Shown piece by piece: positions 13,993-20,834 of a DNA stretch of 20,834 nucleotides. Source of the stretch: an uncultured Mycoplasmatota bacterium (GTDB lineage: Bacteria; Bacillota_I; Bacilli_A; RF39; UBA660). Each line of letters opens with the position of its first letter. The stretch's first letter is position 1. The notes beneath the pieces were generated by a model. It ran no database searches. It was not told the origin of the DNA and saw only the letters and a program-made list of their open reading frames with translations. Location: the NCBI GenBank assembly GCA_900552335.1, contig URZL01000016.1, positions 1-20,834 on the forward strand, read 5' to 3'. The position numbers and the translations under genes were made by a program.

Positions 13993-13996
13993 AGTG

Positions 13997-14036
13997 GTAA
14001 CTATGCTTGTTTTATGGTATAATAACACATAGTTAC
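13997..14036 (+). promoter_or_regulatory. Fic promoter flanked by a 9-bp inverted repeat (operator candidate)
   Basis: Perfect arms GTAACTATG (13997-14005) and CATAGTTAC (14028-14036) flank the extended -10 TGGTATAAT (14015-14023). A dimeric repressor bound here would block the promoter; alternatively the right arm and leader could fold. The binding protein is not known. Confidence 0.55.
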
Positions 14037-14049
14037 AGGAGTGATAAAA

Positions 14050-14658
14050 ATGCTTGAAAATAAACTAAATATTACTAATGAAATAGAACTAGCAAAAGAA
14101 GAAGAAAGAATAACTAAACTAAGAGCATTAGAACTTTTTGATACAAATAAGATTAATGAGTTTGAAGTAGGAACAACAAAAGGATTATGTGATATTCATA
14201 GATTTTTATTTAGTGATATTTATTCATTTGCTGGTGAAATAAGAGAAGTAAATTTGGCTAAAAGTAATTTTCGATTTGCTGCAGCAATGTATTTAAAAGA
14301 TGTATTATCTAAAATAGATTCTATGCCAGAAAATACATTTGAAGATATAATAAAAAAATATGTTGAAATGAATATAGCGCACCCTTTTAGAGAAGGGAAT
14401 GGTAGAAGTACTCGTATATGGCTTGATATGATATTAAAAAGTAGAATTGGTAAAGTAATTGATTGGAGTAAAATAGATAAAGAAGAATATTTGCTTGCCA
14501 TGGAAAGAAGTCCAATCAAGGATACTGAAATTAGATTATTAATAGAAAAAGCATTAACTGATAAAATTAATGATAGAGAAGTATATATGAAAGGCATTGA
14601 TATAAGTTATAAGTATGAAGGATATAATACTTATACCATGGATGAATTAGATAAGTAA
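14050..14658 (+). CDS. Fic-family AMPylase-like enzyme, self-inhibited (class III)
   Basis: Fic enzymes transfer AMP or another phosphate-containing group to target hydroxyls. The 202 residues hold the complete active-site motif HPFREGNGRSTR at 111-122 with catalytic His111, and the flap region near LAKSNFRFA at 69-77. Near the C-terminus SYKYEG at 186-191 matches the inhibitory motif S-x3-E-G; Glu190 would reach into the ATP site. Together with AMERSPIKDTEIRLL and DREVYMKGI, this closely follows the class III layout known from NmFic, which is switched on by autoAMPylation or monomerisation. No separate antitoxin is therefore needed, and none adjoins. I choose ATG 14050 with AGGAGTGAT upstream over GTG 14041. 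It is the last cargo gene of the island. Confidence 0.92.
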   Translation: MLENKLNITNEIELAKEEERITKLRALELFDTNKINEFEVGTTKGLCDIHRFLFSDIYSFAGEIREVNLAKSNFRFAAAMYLKDVLSKIDSMPENTFEDIIKKYVEMNIAHPFREGNGRSTRIWLDMILKSRIGKVIDWSKIDKEEYLLAMERSPIKDTEIRLLIEKALTDKINDREVYMKGIDISYKYEGYNTYTMDELDK

Positions 14659-14665
14659 TTTCGTT

Positions 14666-14725
14666 TTATAGTTTTGTTTTTCAAATTTGGATGAGCTACA
14701 AGCCACAATTAAAGCCAAAAATAAT
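14666..14725 (+). repeat. Island repeat, copy 3 (right border of the island)
   Basis: TTTTG..TTTTCAAA.TTGG at 14672-14690 and ACAAGCCACAATTAAAGCC at 14698-14716, then AAAAATAA, match copy 2 over most of their length. The core also matches the ppdK 3' end at 5944-5961. No terminator of the GACTAGA type follows. Ordinary core-type genes resume after it. Confidence 0.7.
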
Positions 14726-14800
14726 AATGGATTACGTTAAACTAAATTATCAAATGTACATAATTTTATAGAAATATTGAAAAATATTATAAAAAATTTA

Positions 14801-14848
14801 TTCATCAGAAAACCTCTAGAAAAAATTTAGGGGTTTGTCAACACTCTG
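14801..14848 (+). other. Nested stem-loop in the 336-base gap after the Fic gene
   Basis: The gap 14659-14994 has no credible gene. It holds repeat copy 3, an AT-rich stretch, this structure, a terminator and a promoter. The inner 9-bp stem AAACCTCTA/TAGGGGTTT (14810-14818 with 14828-14836, one G-U) sits inside a weaker outer pairing of ATCAG (14804-14808) with CTGAT (14846-14850). It may be part of an unexpressed remnant or a leader RNA ending at 14877. Confidence 0.4.
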
Positions 14849-14850
14849 AT

Positions 14851-14877
14851 AAACTAAGGAATTCTACCTTAGTTTTT
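14851..14877 (+). terminator. Strong terminator in the post-Fic gap
   Basis: A 9-bp stem AAACTAAGG/CCTTAGTTT (14851-14859 with 14867-14875) runs directly into T residues (14873-14877). Confidence 0.85.
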
Positions 14878-14907
14878 ATATGGAGTAAATCGAAAAAATT
14901 ATAATTG

Positions 14908-14916
14908 TGATATAAT
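14908..14916 (+). promoter_or_regulatory. Extended -10 promoter of the histidine phosphatase gene
   Basis: TGATATAAT, 78 bases before the ATG at 14995, giving a leader of about 70 nucleotides, longer than others here. Confidence 0.55.
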
Positions 14917-14994
14917 GTAATTATATTGTAAGATAAAAGATTTAGTAATAATATCGGATACTGAAAAATATGAAAATAAAAAAGGATTGATGAT

Positions 14995-15483
14995 ATGAAT
15001 TTTGATGGAAAAATTATATTCATTAGACATGGAGAAAATATGATTGATGATTCAATTAGTAACAATTTGTTACCATTATCCGAACTTGGAAAAAAACAAG
15101 CTTATGAAGCATTTCAGACATTAAAAGGGCAATTTGATGTTGTGATATCTTCTCCTTCTAAAAGAGCCATGATGACAGCACATATTATTTCTCCAAATTC
15201 TAAAATCCTTTATGATAAAAGGTTGCTAGAAAGAGGTTGGGGAAATGAGAAACAGGATGGCTTAGAAAGTGACTATGAAGCAAAAGAAAGAATAAAATCA
15301 TTTATGGCTGAATATATGGAATCTTATCCAAATAAAAATATTTTATTTGTGACTCATGGTGGATTAATGATTTTAATTCAAGAAGTAATAGAAGGCAAAA
15401 AGATGGAAAGAGGTAGTATAAATAATTGTGATATCATTGAATATAGTTTCAATCATAAAAAAATAATGAAAAATAAAATTTAG
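14995..15483 (+). CDS. Histidine phosphatase (phosphoglycerate mutase-like)
   Basis: This 162-residue protein is of the histidine phosphatase superfamily. The phospho-accepting RHGE motif is at 11-14 (His12), with ISSPSKRAMMTA giving Arg57, LLERGWG giving the proton-donor candidate Glu79, and FVTHGG with His121. It is shorter than cofactor-dependent phosphoglycerate mutase (about 230-250 residues), so it is more likely a small phosphatase of the SixA/CobC/YhfR-like kind. The substrate is unknown. AAAGGATTGATG lies just upstream of the ATG. It is the first gene to the right of repeat copy 3, so it probably belongs to the chromosome rather than to the island. Confidence 0.85.
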   Translation: MNFDGKIIFIRHGENMIDDSISNNLLPLSELGKKQAYEAFQTLKGQFDVVISSPSKRAMMTAHIISPNSKILYDKRLLERGWGNEKQDGLESDYEAKERIKSFMAEYMESYPNKNILFVTHGGLMILIQEVIEGKKMERGSINNCDIIEYSFNHKKIMKNKI

Positions 15484-15511
15484 TAAAAATTTAATGCAAA
15501 TGGATAAGACG

Positions 15512-15520
15512 TGTTATAAT
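15512..15520 (+). promoter_or_regulatory. Extended -10 promoter of the NapH-like gene
   Basis: TGTTATAAT, 31 bases before the ATG at 15552. Confidence 0.55.
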
Positions 15521-15551
15521 AAATGTAGAATATTATATTTGGTGATGAATC

Positions 15552-16388
15552 ATGAAAAATTGGATGAAAGAAAATAAAATATCTATTATTATGTGGCTTT
15601 TATTTGAGGCGGTAGCGATAACATTGTACTTGTCTACTCACAATTTATTTTATTTGCTAAACTTTACTTATGTAGGTACTTGTGTGGCATTAGGAACCTT
15701 GTTAATGTCACATAAAAAAAGATATGCAAGAAATTTTGTTCAAATTGCAGTAGGACTTTATATGCTGGTTTATTTAGGAATTATATGTAGAGAAAATATG
15801 CAGATAGAAGGATTTTGGTACTATTTATTTTTGGGTGTTTTTGAAGCAGCTACCATTCATTATTTAATTGCTAAAATAGCGGGGCCATTTTTCTTTGGAA
15901 GAGGTTGGTGTGGCTATGCCTGTTGGACGGGTATGATACTAGATTTATTACCTTATAAAATACCAAAATATGGTAGAAAAAAATTAGGATGGATTCGATA
16001 TATTACTTTTTTGTTATCCTTTACCTTTGTTTTATCTTTATTTATTTTTAAGGTTCCTAATTTAGAGCATATCATGTTTTATGCTTTTATCATTGGTAAT
16101 ATTATTTATTACATCATTGGAATCATTCTTGCTTTTTTATGGAAAGATAATAGAGCATTTTGTAAATATATTTGTCCTATTACAATTTTTCTAAAGCCTG
16201 CTAGTTATTTTTCTTTTTTAAGAGTAAAGTGTGATCATGAAAAATGTATTCATTGTAAAAAATGTGTAAAAATTTGTCCTATGAATGTAGATATGTTAAA
16301 TGATTCTAGAAAAAGAAAAAATGGAACAGAATGTATTTTATGTTGTAATTGTATCAAGTCTTGCCCTAAAAAAGCTTTAAAATTGTAA
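15552..16388 (+). CDS. NapH/YccM-like membrane protein with two 4Fe-4S clusters
   Basis: This 278-residue membrane iron-sulfur protein is likely a quinone-linked or membrane-bound electron carrier. About five to six hydrophobic helices lie at roughly 10-28, 33-50, 62-80, 90-110, 150-170 and 178-198. Between them are [12 protein letters not shown] and, after the last helix, [10 protein letters not shown], the two Cys-x3-Cys-P-like motifs of the NapH/NosR/CcoG group. The C-terminus is a two-cluster ferredoxin with ligands Cys232, Cys235, Cys238 and Cys242 and then Cys261, Cys264, Cys267 and Cys271. No reductase gene adjoins, so its redox partner is unknown. GGTGATG precedes the start. The next gene begins 19 bases on and is probably co-transcribed. 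Confidence 0.85.
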   Translation: MKNWMKENKISIIMWLLFEAVAITLYLSTHNLFYLLNFTYVGTCVALGTLLMSHKKRYARNFVQIAVGLYMLVYLGIICRENMQIEGFWYYLFLGVFEAATIHYLIAKIAGPFFFGRGWCGYACWTGMILDLLPYKIPKYGRKKLGWIRYITFLLSFTFVLSLFIFKVPNLEHIMFYAFIIGNIIYYIIGIILAFLWKDNRAFCKYICPITIFLKPASYFSFLRVKCDHEKCIHCKKCVKICPMNVDMLNDSRKRKNGTECILCCNCIKSCPKKALKL

Positions 16389-16407
16389 GAAAAAGGAGGA
16401 AACAAAT

Positions 16408-16656
16408 ATGAATGAAGTAAAAGTAAAATCGATTTATAAACATTTTAAAGGGGATTTATATTTAGTAGAAGATATTGCGATTCATAGTGAGACAGGAGAA
16501 AAATATGTGGTGTATAGAGCTCTATATGGCGATATGACTTTATATATAAGACCTTATGACATGTTTTTGTCAGAAGTAGATCATCAAAAATATCCTGAAG
16601 CAAAACAAAAATATCGCTTTGAATTACAACACATAAAAAGTGTCAAAGAAAAATAA
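16408..16656 (+). CDS. DUF1653 family small protein
   Basis: This 82-residue protein matches DUF1653: [35 protein letters not shown], then a R-P-x-D-M-F-x-x-E motif at about 49-57 and a closing RFEL. Family members are small, soluble and of unknown function, usually single-domain proteins in Bacillota and Proteobacteria. AAAGGAGG at 16392-16399 gives a very strong ribosome site. Short spacing to the NapH-like gene suggests one operon, though a functional link is not established. Confidence 0.85.
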   Translation: MNEVKVKSIYKHFKGDLYLVEDIAIHSETGEKYVVYRALYGDMTLYIRPYDMFLSEVDHQKYPEAKQKYRFELQHIKSVKEK

Positions 16657-16684
16657 TAACAAAAAAAATTACCATAAATTTTTC

Positions 16685-16712
16685 AAAATAAAAAAGTAGA
16701 AATTCCTACTTT
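16685..16712 (-). terminator. Rho-independent terminator of uvsE
   Basis: On the minus strand AAAGTAG/CTACTTT (arms 16706-16712 and 16693-16699, loop six bases) is followed by TTTATTTT. The uvsE stop codon overlaps the stem. On the plus strand it lacks a T-run. Confidence 0.75.
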
Positions 16713-17649
16713 AAACGATAAAAGAAGTATCATCTATAAATTGGTAATTTGTTTTATATTTTAATTCTCGAATTAAACGGAAGAGGGCTTCTTCCTTTTT
16801 TTTTGCTTCAATCATAATATCTACATCATAATTTAAATGTTTTATACTTTCAATAAAAGTAATAAAGGAATCACTTTCAATATAATCATGATGGCTACGC
16901 ATTTCTTTTTTTGTTTTATTTTTAGGAGTTGAAAAATGAATTTTAGGATTGATATTTTTCCATGTTGCAAAAATATCTTCTATATGTTCTTTTAATTCAA
17001 TTCCATTTCCATTGCACCTATGATGGTGATAATCTAGAACAATCGGAATGTTACATTTTTTAGAAATCGTTAAACAATCTATTATATTAAATATTTTATC
17101 ATCATTTTCAATTACAATACTTTCTTTTATTTTGTTTTCTAGTTGATTAAAATGATAAATAAATCTTTTAATAGAATTTTCTTTTCCAAAAGCATTACTG
17201 CCAATGTGTAATACAAGTACTTTAGGAGAAATATGAAGAGCTTCTAATATTGAATAATGATATTTTAATATTTCAATGGTATTTTCAATTACATCTGAAT
17301 TGGTGCTATTTAAAACACAAAATTGATCAGGATGAAAATCAATTCTCATGTGATTTTCGTTTATGACCTTGGATAACAAATGATAATAGTTTTTGTATTT
17401 ATGAATGTATTCAAAATCAATTTCTTTTTTTGTAGCTAGAGGAATTAAAGCAGAAGACAATCTATAAAAATGAATATTATTTTTTTGATTAAATTTTAAT
17501 ATTTCGTATAAATTTAATAAATTAGACTTAATAATTTTATCTAATTTTAAATAATCTTGTTCTTTTTTAAATTTTGTATAAGTATAAGGAGAAGAAGTAG
17601 TGATATTCAGTGTTTCACTAATACATGCATAACCTAATCTTATTTTCAT
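16711..17649 (-). CDS. uvsE: UV damage endonuclease UvsE
   Basis: UvsE (UVDE) is a TIM-barrel metalloenzyme that nicks DNA 5' of UV photoproducts, independent of UvrABC and photolyase. The 312-residue protein is close to the family length (B. subtilis YwjD about 320). Key blocks are MKIRLGYACISETLNI at 1-16, HFYRLSSALIPLA near 61-73, the metal-ligand regions RIDFHPDQFCVLN at about 102-114 and VLVLHIGSNAFGKE, SIVIENDD, and VLDYHHHRCN. All expected His, Glu and Asp ligands are visible. The start has GGTGAT upstream. It lies 48 bp downstream of the YtqA-YtqB fusion, with a sigma-G-like promoter in between, which fits a spore-protective repair role as known for YwjD in Bacillus. Confidence 0.93.
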   Translation of the reverse strand: MKIRLGYACISETLNITTSSPYTYTKFKKEQDYLKLDKIIKSNLLNLYEILKFNQKNNIHFYRLSSALIPLATKKEIDFEYIHKYKNYYHLLSKVINENHMRIDFHPDQFCVLNSTNSDVIENTIEILKYHYSILEALHISPKVLVLHIGSNAFGKENSIKRFIYHFNQLENKIKESIVIENDDKIFNIIDCLTISKKCNIPIVLDYHHHRCNGNGIELKEHIEDIFATWKNINPKIHFSTPKNKTKKEMRSHHDYIESDSFITFIESIKHLNYDVDIMIEAKKKEEALFRLIRELKYKTNYQFIDDTSFIV

Positions 17650-17663
17650 AGTATCACCAATAT

Positions 17664-17693
17664 TAGTATGAAAATAATTTTTAAATTTATAAA
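17664..17693 (-). promoter_or_regulatory. Possible forespore sigma-G promoter of uvsE
   Basis: Minus-strand CATACTA (17664-17670) matches the sigma-G/F -10 consensus CATWMTA exactly. TTTATA (17688-17693), 17 bp upstream, approximates the -35. It lies just after the stop of the upstream gene and 15 bases before the uvsE ATG, so the leader would be short. Confidence 0.5.
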
Positions 17694-17697
17694 AATT

Positions 17698-19170
17698 TTA
17701 TTGGAGTTTTTTTGAAATTTCTATTAGATAAGGAGCTTCTTGATTATCTGTATTTCGATAAATATGGTGGTTTATTTTATCTTCCTTTAAAAATTGTTGA
17801 ATTTCAACACTTTCTTTGAATCCTTCTTTATGTCCAGGGTATACAGTAATTAAAATAATCCCTTTGTTATTTAATAATTCTAATCCCTCTTTTATAGAAT
17901 GAATGGTGTCTTGATAAGTTGTTGTAATTTTTTTATCTCCACCTGGTAAATAACCTAAATTATATATAATCAAACTAACTTTGTTTTTCAAATAAGGTAA
18001 TTCTTCTTTTATAAATTTGTGATTACGATGAATGAAAGTATAATTGTTAAAATTGTTTTCATTTAACAATTCTTTTGTATGTTGAATAGCGATAGTTTGA
18101 ATATCAAACCCATATAGATGTCCTTTTTTTATATAATTGCTGATGAATAAGCTATCTTTTCCGTTTCCTATCGTAGCGTCAATTACAATATCTTTTTCTC
18201 TTAAGACTAAATCAATTATTTGATGCGTTTTATTTAAAATATTTTTTTGAAATCCTTGATAAGTGTTTCTTCTAGTTAGTTCTTTATCAATGTCATTTAA
18301 TACAACCATTTTATTAGTTAGCCAGGTTGGTTCGATTAAATTGTTAGGATCTGGATCACCTGTTAATCGATGTACCACAATATCAGGATTTAATAATTCA
18401 AGTTGATCACAAACAATATTGACATATTCTTGTTCTGTTAATATTTTAAATGGTTGTTCTTTGTACATTTTTTCTAATTTGGTATTTTTCAAAATATGTA
18501 ACATGTGAATTTTAATACCTTGTATATCTAATTTATTTAAATAAGTAATATTTTCTAACATCATTTCTTTTGTTTCATAAGGAAGTCCATTGATTAAATG
18601 AACTACTACAGCAATCTTATTTTTTCTTAATCTTTTAACACATTCTTCAAAACACTCTAATGTATGACAACGATTGATTAATTCTGATGTTTTTTCATGA
18701 ATGGTTTGTAATCCAAGTTCTACTGTTAAGTAAGTTCTTTTATTTAAATCAATTAAATAATCAAAACATTCATCACTAATGGAGTCTGGACGAGTAGCAA
18801 TAGAAAGCCCGACGACGTTATTGAGTTTTAAAATAGGTTCAAATTTTTCTTTTAGTACAGGAACAGGTGCATAAGTATTGGTATTTGCTTGAAAATAGCC
18901 AATATATTTTCCATGCCATTTATGGTTCATTTGTTTTTTTATTTTATTAAATTGTGTAATTAAATCATCTTTTATATTCCCTGCAAAGTCTCCGCTACCT
19001 AAGCTAGAACAATAGATACAACCACCATTTCCTACTTTTCCATCACGATTAGGACAAGTAAAACCACCATTTAAACTAATTTTAAATATTTTGTCATGGA
19101 ATTTATTTTTATTGTAGAAATCAACTGTATAATATCTTTTATTTGTGTTTGTATTTTGAAATAAATTCAT
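17698..19170 (-). CDS. YtqA-YtqB fusion: radical SAM protein plus SAM-dependent methyltransferase
   Basis: One 490-residue protein joins two domains that are separate neighbouring genes in Bacillus. Residues about 5-305 are a TIGR01212/YtqA radical SAM protein: NGGFTCPNRDG with Cys39, then GGCIYC with Cys51 and Cys54 binding the 4Fe-4S cluster, ATRPDSIS, ELGLQTIHEKT and HLINGLPYET. Residues about 305-490 are a YtqB-like methyltransferase: DATIGNGKDS at 331-340 (SAM motif I), NLGYLPGGDK at 404-413 and VYPGHKEG at 443-450. YtqB is reported as MnmM, which methylates nm5s2U to mnm5s2U at tRNA position 34, and YtqA is proposed to act just before it. I infer the fusion channels this pathway. GGTGATTTT precedes the start. 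Confidence 0.9.
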   Translation of the reverse strand: MNLFQNTNTNKRYYTVDFYNKNKFHDKIFKISLNGGFTCPNRDGKVGNGGCIYCSSLGSGDFAGNIKDDLITQFNKIKKQMNHKWHGKYIGYFQANTNTYAPVPVLKEKFEPILKLNNVVGLSIATRPDSISDECFDYLIDLNKRTYLTVELGLQTIHEKTSELINRCHTLECFEECVKRLRKNKIAVVVHLINGLPYETKEMMLENITYLNKLDIQGIKIHMLHILKNTKLEKMYKEQPFKILTEQEYVNIVCDQLELLNPDIVVHRLTGDPDPNNLIEPTWLTNKMVVLNDIDKELTRRNTYQGFQKNILNKTHQIIDLVLREKDIVIDATIGNGKDSLFISNYIKKGHLYGFDIQTIAIQHTKELLNENNFNNYTFIHRNHKFIKEELPYLKNKVSLIIYNLGYLPGGDKKITTTYQDTIHSIKEGLELLNNKGIILITVYPGHKEGFKESVEIQQFLKEDKINHHIYRNTDNQEAPYLIEISKKLQ

Positions 19171-19185
19171 AAAATCACCAATTCT

Positions 19186-19191
19186 ATTATA
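19186..19191 (-). promoter_or_regulatory. -10 promoter of the YtqA-YtqB fusion gene
   Basis: Minus-strand TATAAT, 15 bases before the ATG at 19170, with GGTGAT between. A G sits at the TGN position but not the T, so the extended motif is incomplete. Confidence 0.5.
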
Positions 19192-19262
19192 CTAGAAATC
19201 ATTTATCAAAGATGAAAAATAAGTGAATTTTTAGAAAAAAATACCATTTTTAAAAAAGAAAA

Positions 19263-19271
19263 TGATATAAT
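19263..19271 (+). promoter_or_regulatory. Extended -10 promoter of the transporter gene
   Basis: TGATATAAT, 18 bases before the ATG at 19290; GGAGG at 19278-19282. Confidence 0.6.
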
Positions 19272-19289
19272 GATAATGGAGGTTATAAT

Positions 19290-20705
19290 ATGAAAAAAAA
19301 TGGAGTTTTAAAAGCACTAGGAATTACTTTTGTAATTTATGTTGTTTTAAGTTGGATTATTCCTGTTGGATACTATAGTAATGGTTCTTTTACTACAAAA
19401 ACAATTGAACCAATTGGAATCTTTGATATTGTAAAATATCCAATTGTAACACTTACTAGTTCTGTTTTTGTTTTAACATCTGTTTGTCTTCTTTTGATAG
19501 GGGGATTTTATGGAGTCTTAAAAGCAACAGGAATTTATAGTAAGTTAGTAGATTCTATTTGTAAAAAAATGAAAGGTAATGAAGAAAAATTTCTTATTTC
19601 AAGTACTTTTATTTTAGCTTTGTTAGCTAGTTTAACAGCACTTACAATTCCACTTTTCTTACTGGTACCACTTGTAATTGGTGTTGTACTAGCTATGGGT
19701 TATAATAAATTGACGGCTTTATTATCTAGTGTAGGCGCTATTCTAGTTGGAAATATGGCAACTACTTATGGATTTAATATAGCTGGTTATATTCATCACT
19801 TCTATAATACGGATATGAATAGTGGAATTTTATTTAAAATTATTTTATTTGTATTATTAACAGGTGGACTTATTTTATTTATTTTAATGTTAAATAAGAA
19901 TACCAAGTTAACAAAACTTACCAAGGAAGAATTAAAAGAAATTCCTTATTATGAAGAAAAGAAAAATAATAAAACAAAAATACTAGTACCTATTATTGTA
20001 ATAGTAATTACTTTCATTCTTATTTTAGTTGGAATGTATAATTGGTACTATGGATTAGGAGTAGAATTATTTAATAATTTCCATACATCAATTACGAAAG
20101 TGGAATACAATAATTTACCAATTTTGTCTTATTTACTTGGAAATGTAAACGCAATCGGTTATTGGAATAATTATGAATTCGCTGTTATTTTAATTATTTT
20201 GACTTTTGTGATTGGAAAAATAGGAAAACTAAGTGGAAGAGAAATGGTAGATAGCTTTATAGATGGAGCTAAAAAAATGCTACCAGTGGCTTTCTTTGCT
20301 ATGATAGCAAATCTTATGTTCTTACTTATGAACAGTAATAGTAGTGGTTATACTTATTATGCTACAATCTGTAATTATTTCTTTGGATTATCGGATAAAT
20401 TAGGAGCTGTATCTGTTGGAATTACATCTTTCCTTGGTGGTATTTTATATAATGATTTTCCTTATATGATAAATGTAGTCAGTACACAAGTAGGATCTAT
20501 TTATAATAATTTGACACTTGTAACCTTTATCCAATACTCTATTCATGGATTAGTTCAACTTGTAGCGCCAACTAGTGTTTTATTAGTAGCTGGACTTACT
20601 TATTTAGAAATTCCTTATAAAGAATATCTAAAAAGTGTTTGGAAGTTTGTATTAGGTGCTTTACTTGTTATTATTGCTCTATCCATTATGATTAGTTTAG
20701 TATAA
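19290..20705 (+). CDS. Multi-pass membrane transporter, YfcC/DcuC-like
   Basis: This 471-residue protein has about ten to twelve hydrophobic helices and short charged loops. The N-terminal part (WIIPVGYYSNGSF after the first helix, GGFYGVLKATGIYSKLVD, and LTIPLFLLVPLVIGVVLAMG) is like the YfcC/DcuC/AbgT-type secondary carriers of the ion transporter superfamily. The central cytosolic stretch is charged (TKEELKEIPYYEEKKNNK near 210-228). A second repeat-like half contains GREMVDSFIDGAKKMLPVAF at about 314-333. The substrate is unknown; carboxylates or amino acids are typical of the family. GGAGG precedes the start. It is monocistronic, ended by the terminator at 20757. Confidence 0.7.
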   Translation: MKKNGVLKALGITFVIYVVLSWIIPVGYYSNGSFTTKTIEPIGIFDIVKYPIVTLTSSVFVLTSVCLLLIGGFYGVLKATGIYSKLVDSICKKMKGNEEKFLISSTFILALLASLTALTIPLFLLVPLVIGVVLAMGYNKLTALLSSVGAILVGNMATTYGFNIAGYIHHFYNTDMNSGILFKIILFVLLTGGLILFILMLNKNTKLTKLTKEELKEIPYYEEKKNNKTKILVPIIVIVITFILILVGMYNWYYGLGVELFNNFHTSITKVEYNNLPILSYLLGNVNAIGYWNNYEFAVILIILTFVIGKIGKLSGREMVDSFIDGAKKMLPVAFFAMIANLMFLLMNSNSSGYTYYATICNYFFGLSDKLGAVSVGITSFLGGILYNDFPYMINVVSTQVGSIYNNLTLVTFIQYSIHGLVQLVAPTSVLLVAGLTYLEIPYKEYLKSVWKFVLGALLVIIALSIMISLV

Positions 20706-20756
20706 AAAATACTAATTAAGAAAAATAGTAGTGATAAAACAATAAAATAGTAAAAT

Positions 20757-20792
20757 AAAAAGGTAAAATGGGATCACGGTTTTACCTTTTTT
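20757..20792 (+). terminator. Strong terminator of the transporter gene
   Basis: A 12-bp stem AAAAAGGTAAAA/TTTTACCTTTTT (20757-20768 with 20780-20791), loop 11, ends in a T-run. The last 42 bases of the window after it show nothing I can name. Confidence 0.9.
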
Positions 20793-20834
20793 GTAGTTTG
20801 AAGAAATGATTTTGATGTGATAGATTTGTTACTA

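Noticed and set aside
14220..14597. Long minus-strand frame (125 codons) antisense to the Fic gene, considered as a hidden antitoxin
   Set aside because: It mirrors the Fic coding frame, has no ribosome site and no promoter, and the Fic protein carries its own inhibitory motif.
1..20834. CRISPR array, rRNA operon or tRNA gene
   Set aside because: No regularly spaced repeats of 25-40 bases, and no tRNA or rRNA conserved core, were seen on either strand.

Overview
The window is AT-rich DNA read with the standard genetic code; TGA is a real stop for many genes. It carries Bacillota-type functions: yabP-yabQ-divIC in the Bacillus order, gerQ, a UvsE-type UV endonuclease, and homologues of Bacillus YtqA/YtqB. 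This points to a low-GC, spore-forming or recently spore-forming Bacillota, probably a fermentative gut-type lineage near the Bacilli/Erysipelotrichia. Species cannot be read from the sequence. Most promoters share an extended -10, TGNTATAAT, usually without a clear -35.

Core part 1 (1-6030). The 3' end of a coiled-coil protein resembling a phage tail fibre or receptor-binding protein comes first. Then follow the sporulation pair yabP-yabQ, divIC, and on the minus strand a LemA-family gene and gerQ. A PduL-type phosphotransacylase and a complete pyruvate, phosphate dikinase (ppdK), both central carbon enzymes, close this part.

Accessory island (about 5945-14716). It begins at the 3' end of ppdK. 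It holds an XRE regulator; a two-gene operon of a zinc-ribbon-array/PD-(D/E)XK-like nuclease and a small protein with an R-x4-H motif; a broken serine recombinase; a trypsin-like protease; a four-gene set (HAD nucleotidase, NUDIX hydrolase, P-loop kinase, possible ADP-ribosyltransferase-fold protein); and a self-inhibited Fic enzyme. Three intergenic copies of a short sequence, ACAAGCCACAAT(T/C)AA, follow the protease, the four-gene set and the Fic gene. The sequence resembles the 3' end of ppdK. In two copies it is followed by a terminator resembling the ppdK terminator. My reading is that modules accreted in tandem at the ppdK 3' end, each leaving an attachment-site-like scar. This is inference, but it explains both borders and the module boundaries.

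Core part 2 (14900-20834). A histidine phosphatase, a NapH-like membrane ferredoxin, a DUF1653 protein, a minus-strand pair (a YtqA-YtqB fusion likely acting in tRNA wobble-uridine modification, and uvsE with a sigma-G-like promoter), and a multi-pass transporter ending in a strong terminator.

The best candidates for something undescribed are the ppdK-linked module array, the zinc-ribbon nuclease/R-x4-H operon and the HAD-NUDIX-kinase-ART-like set.
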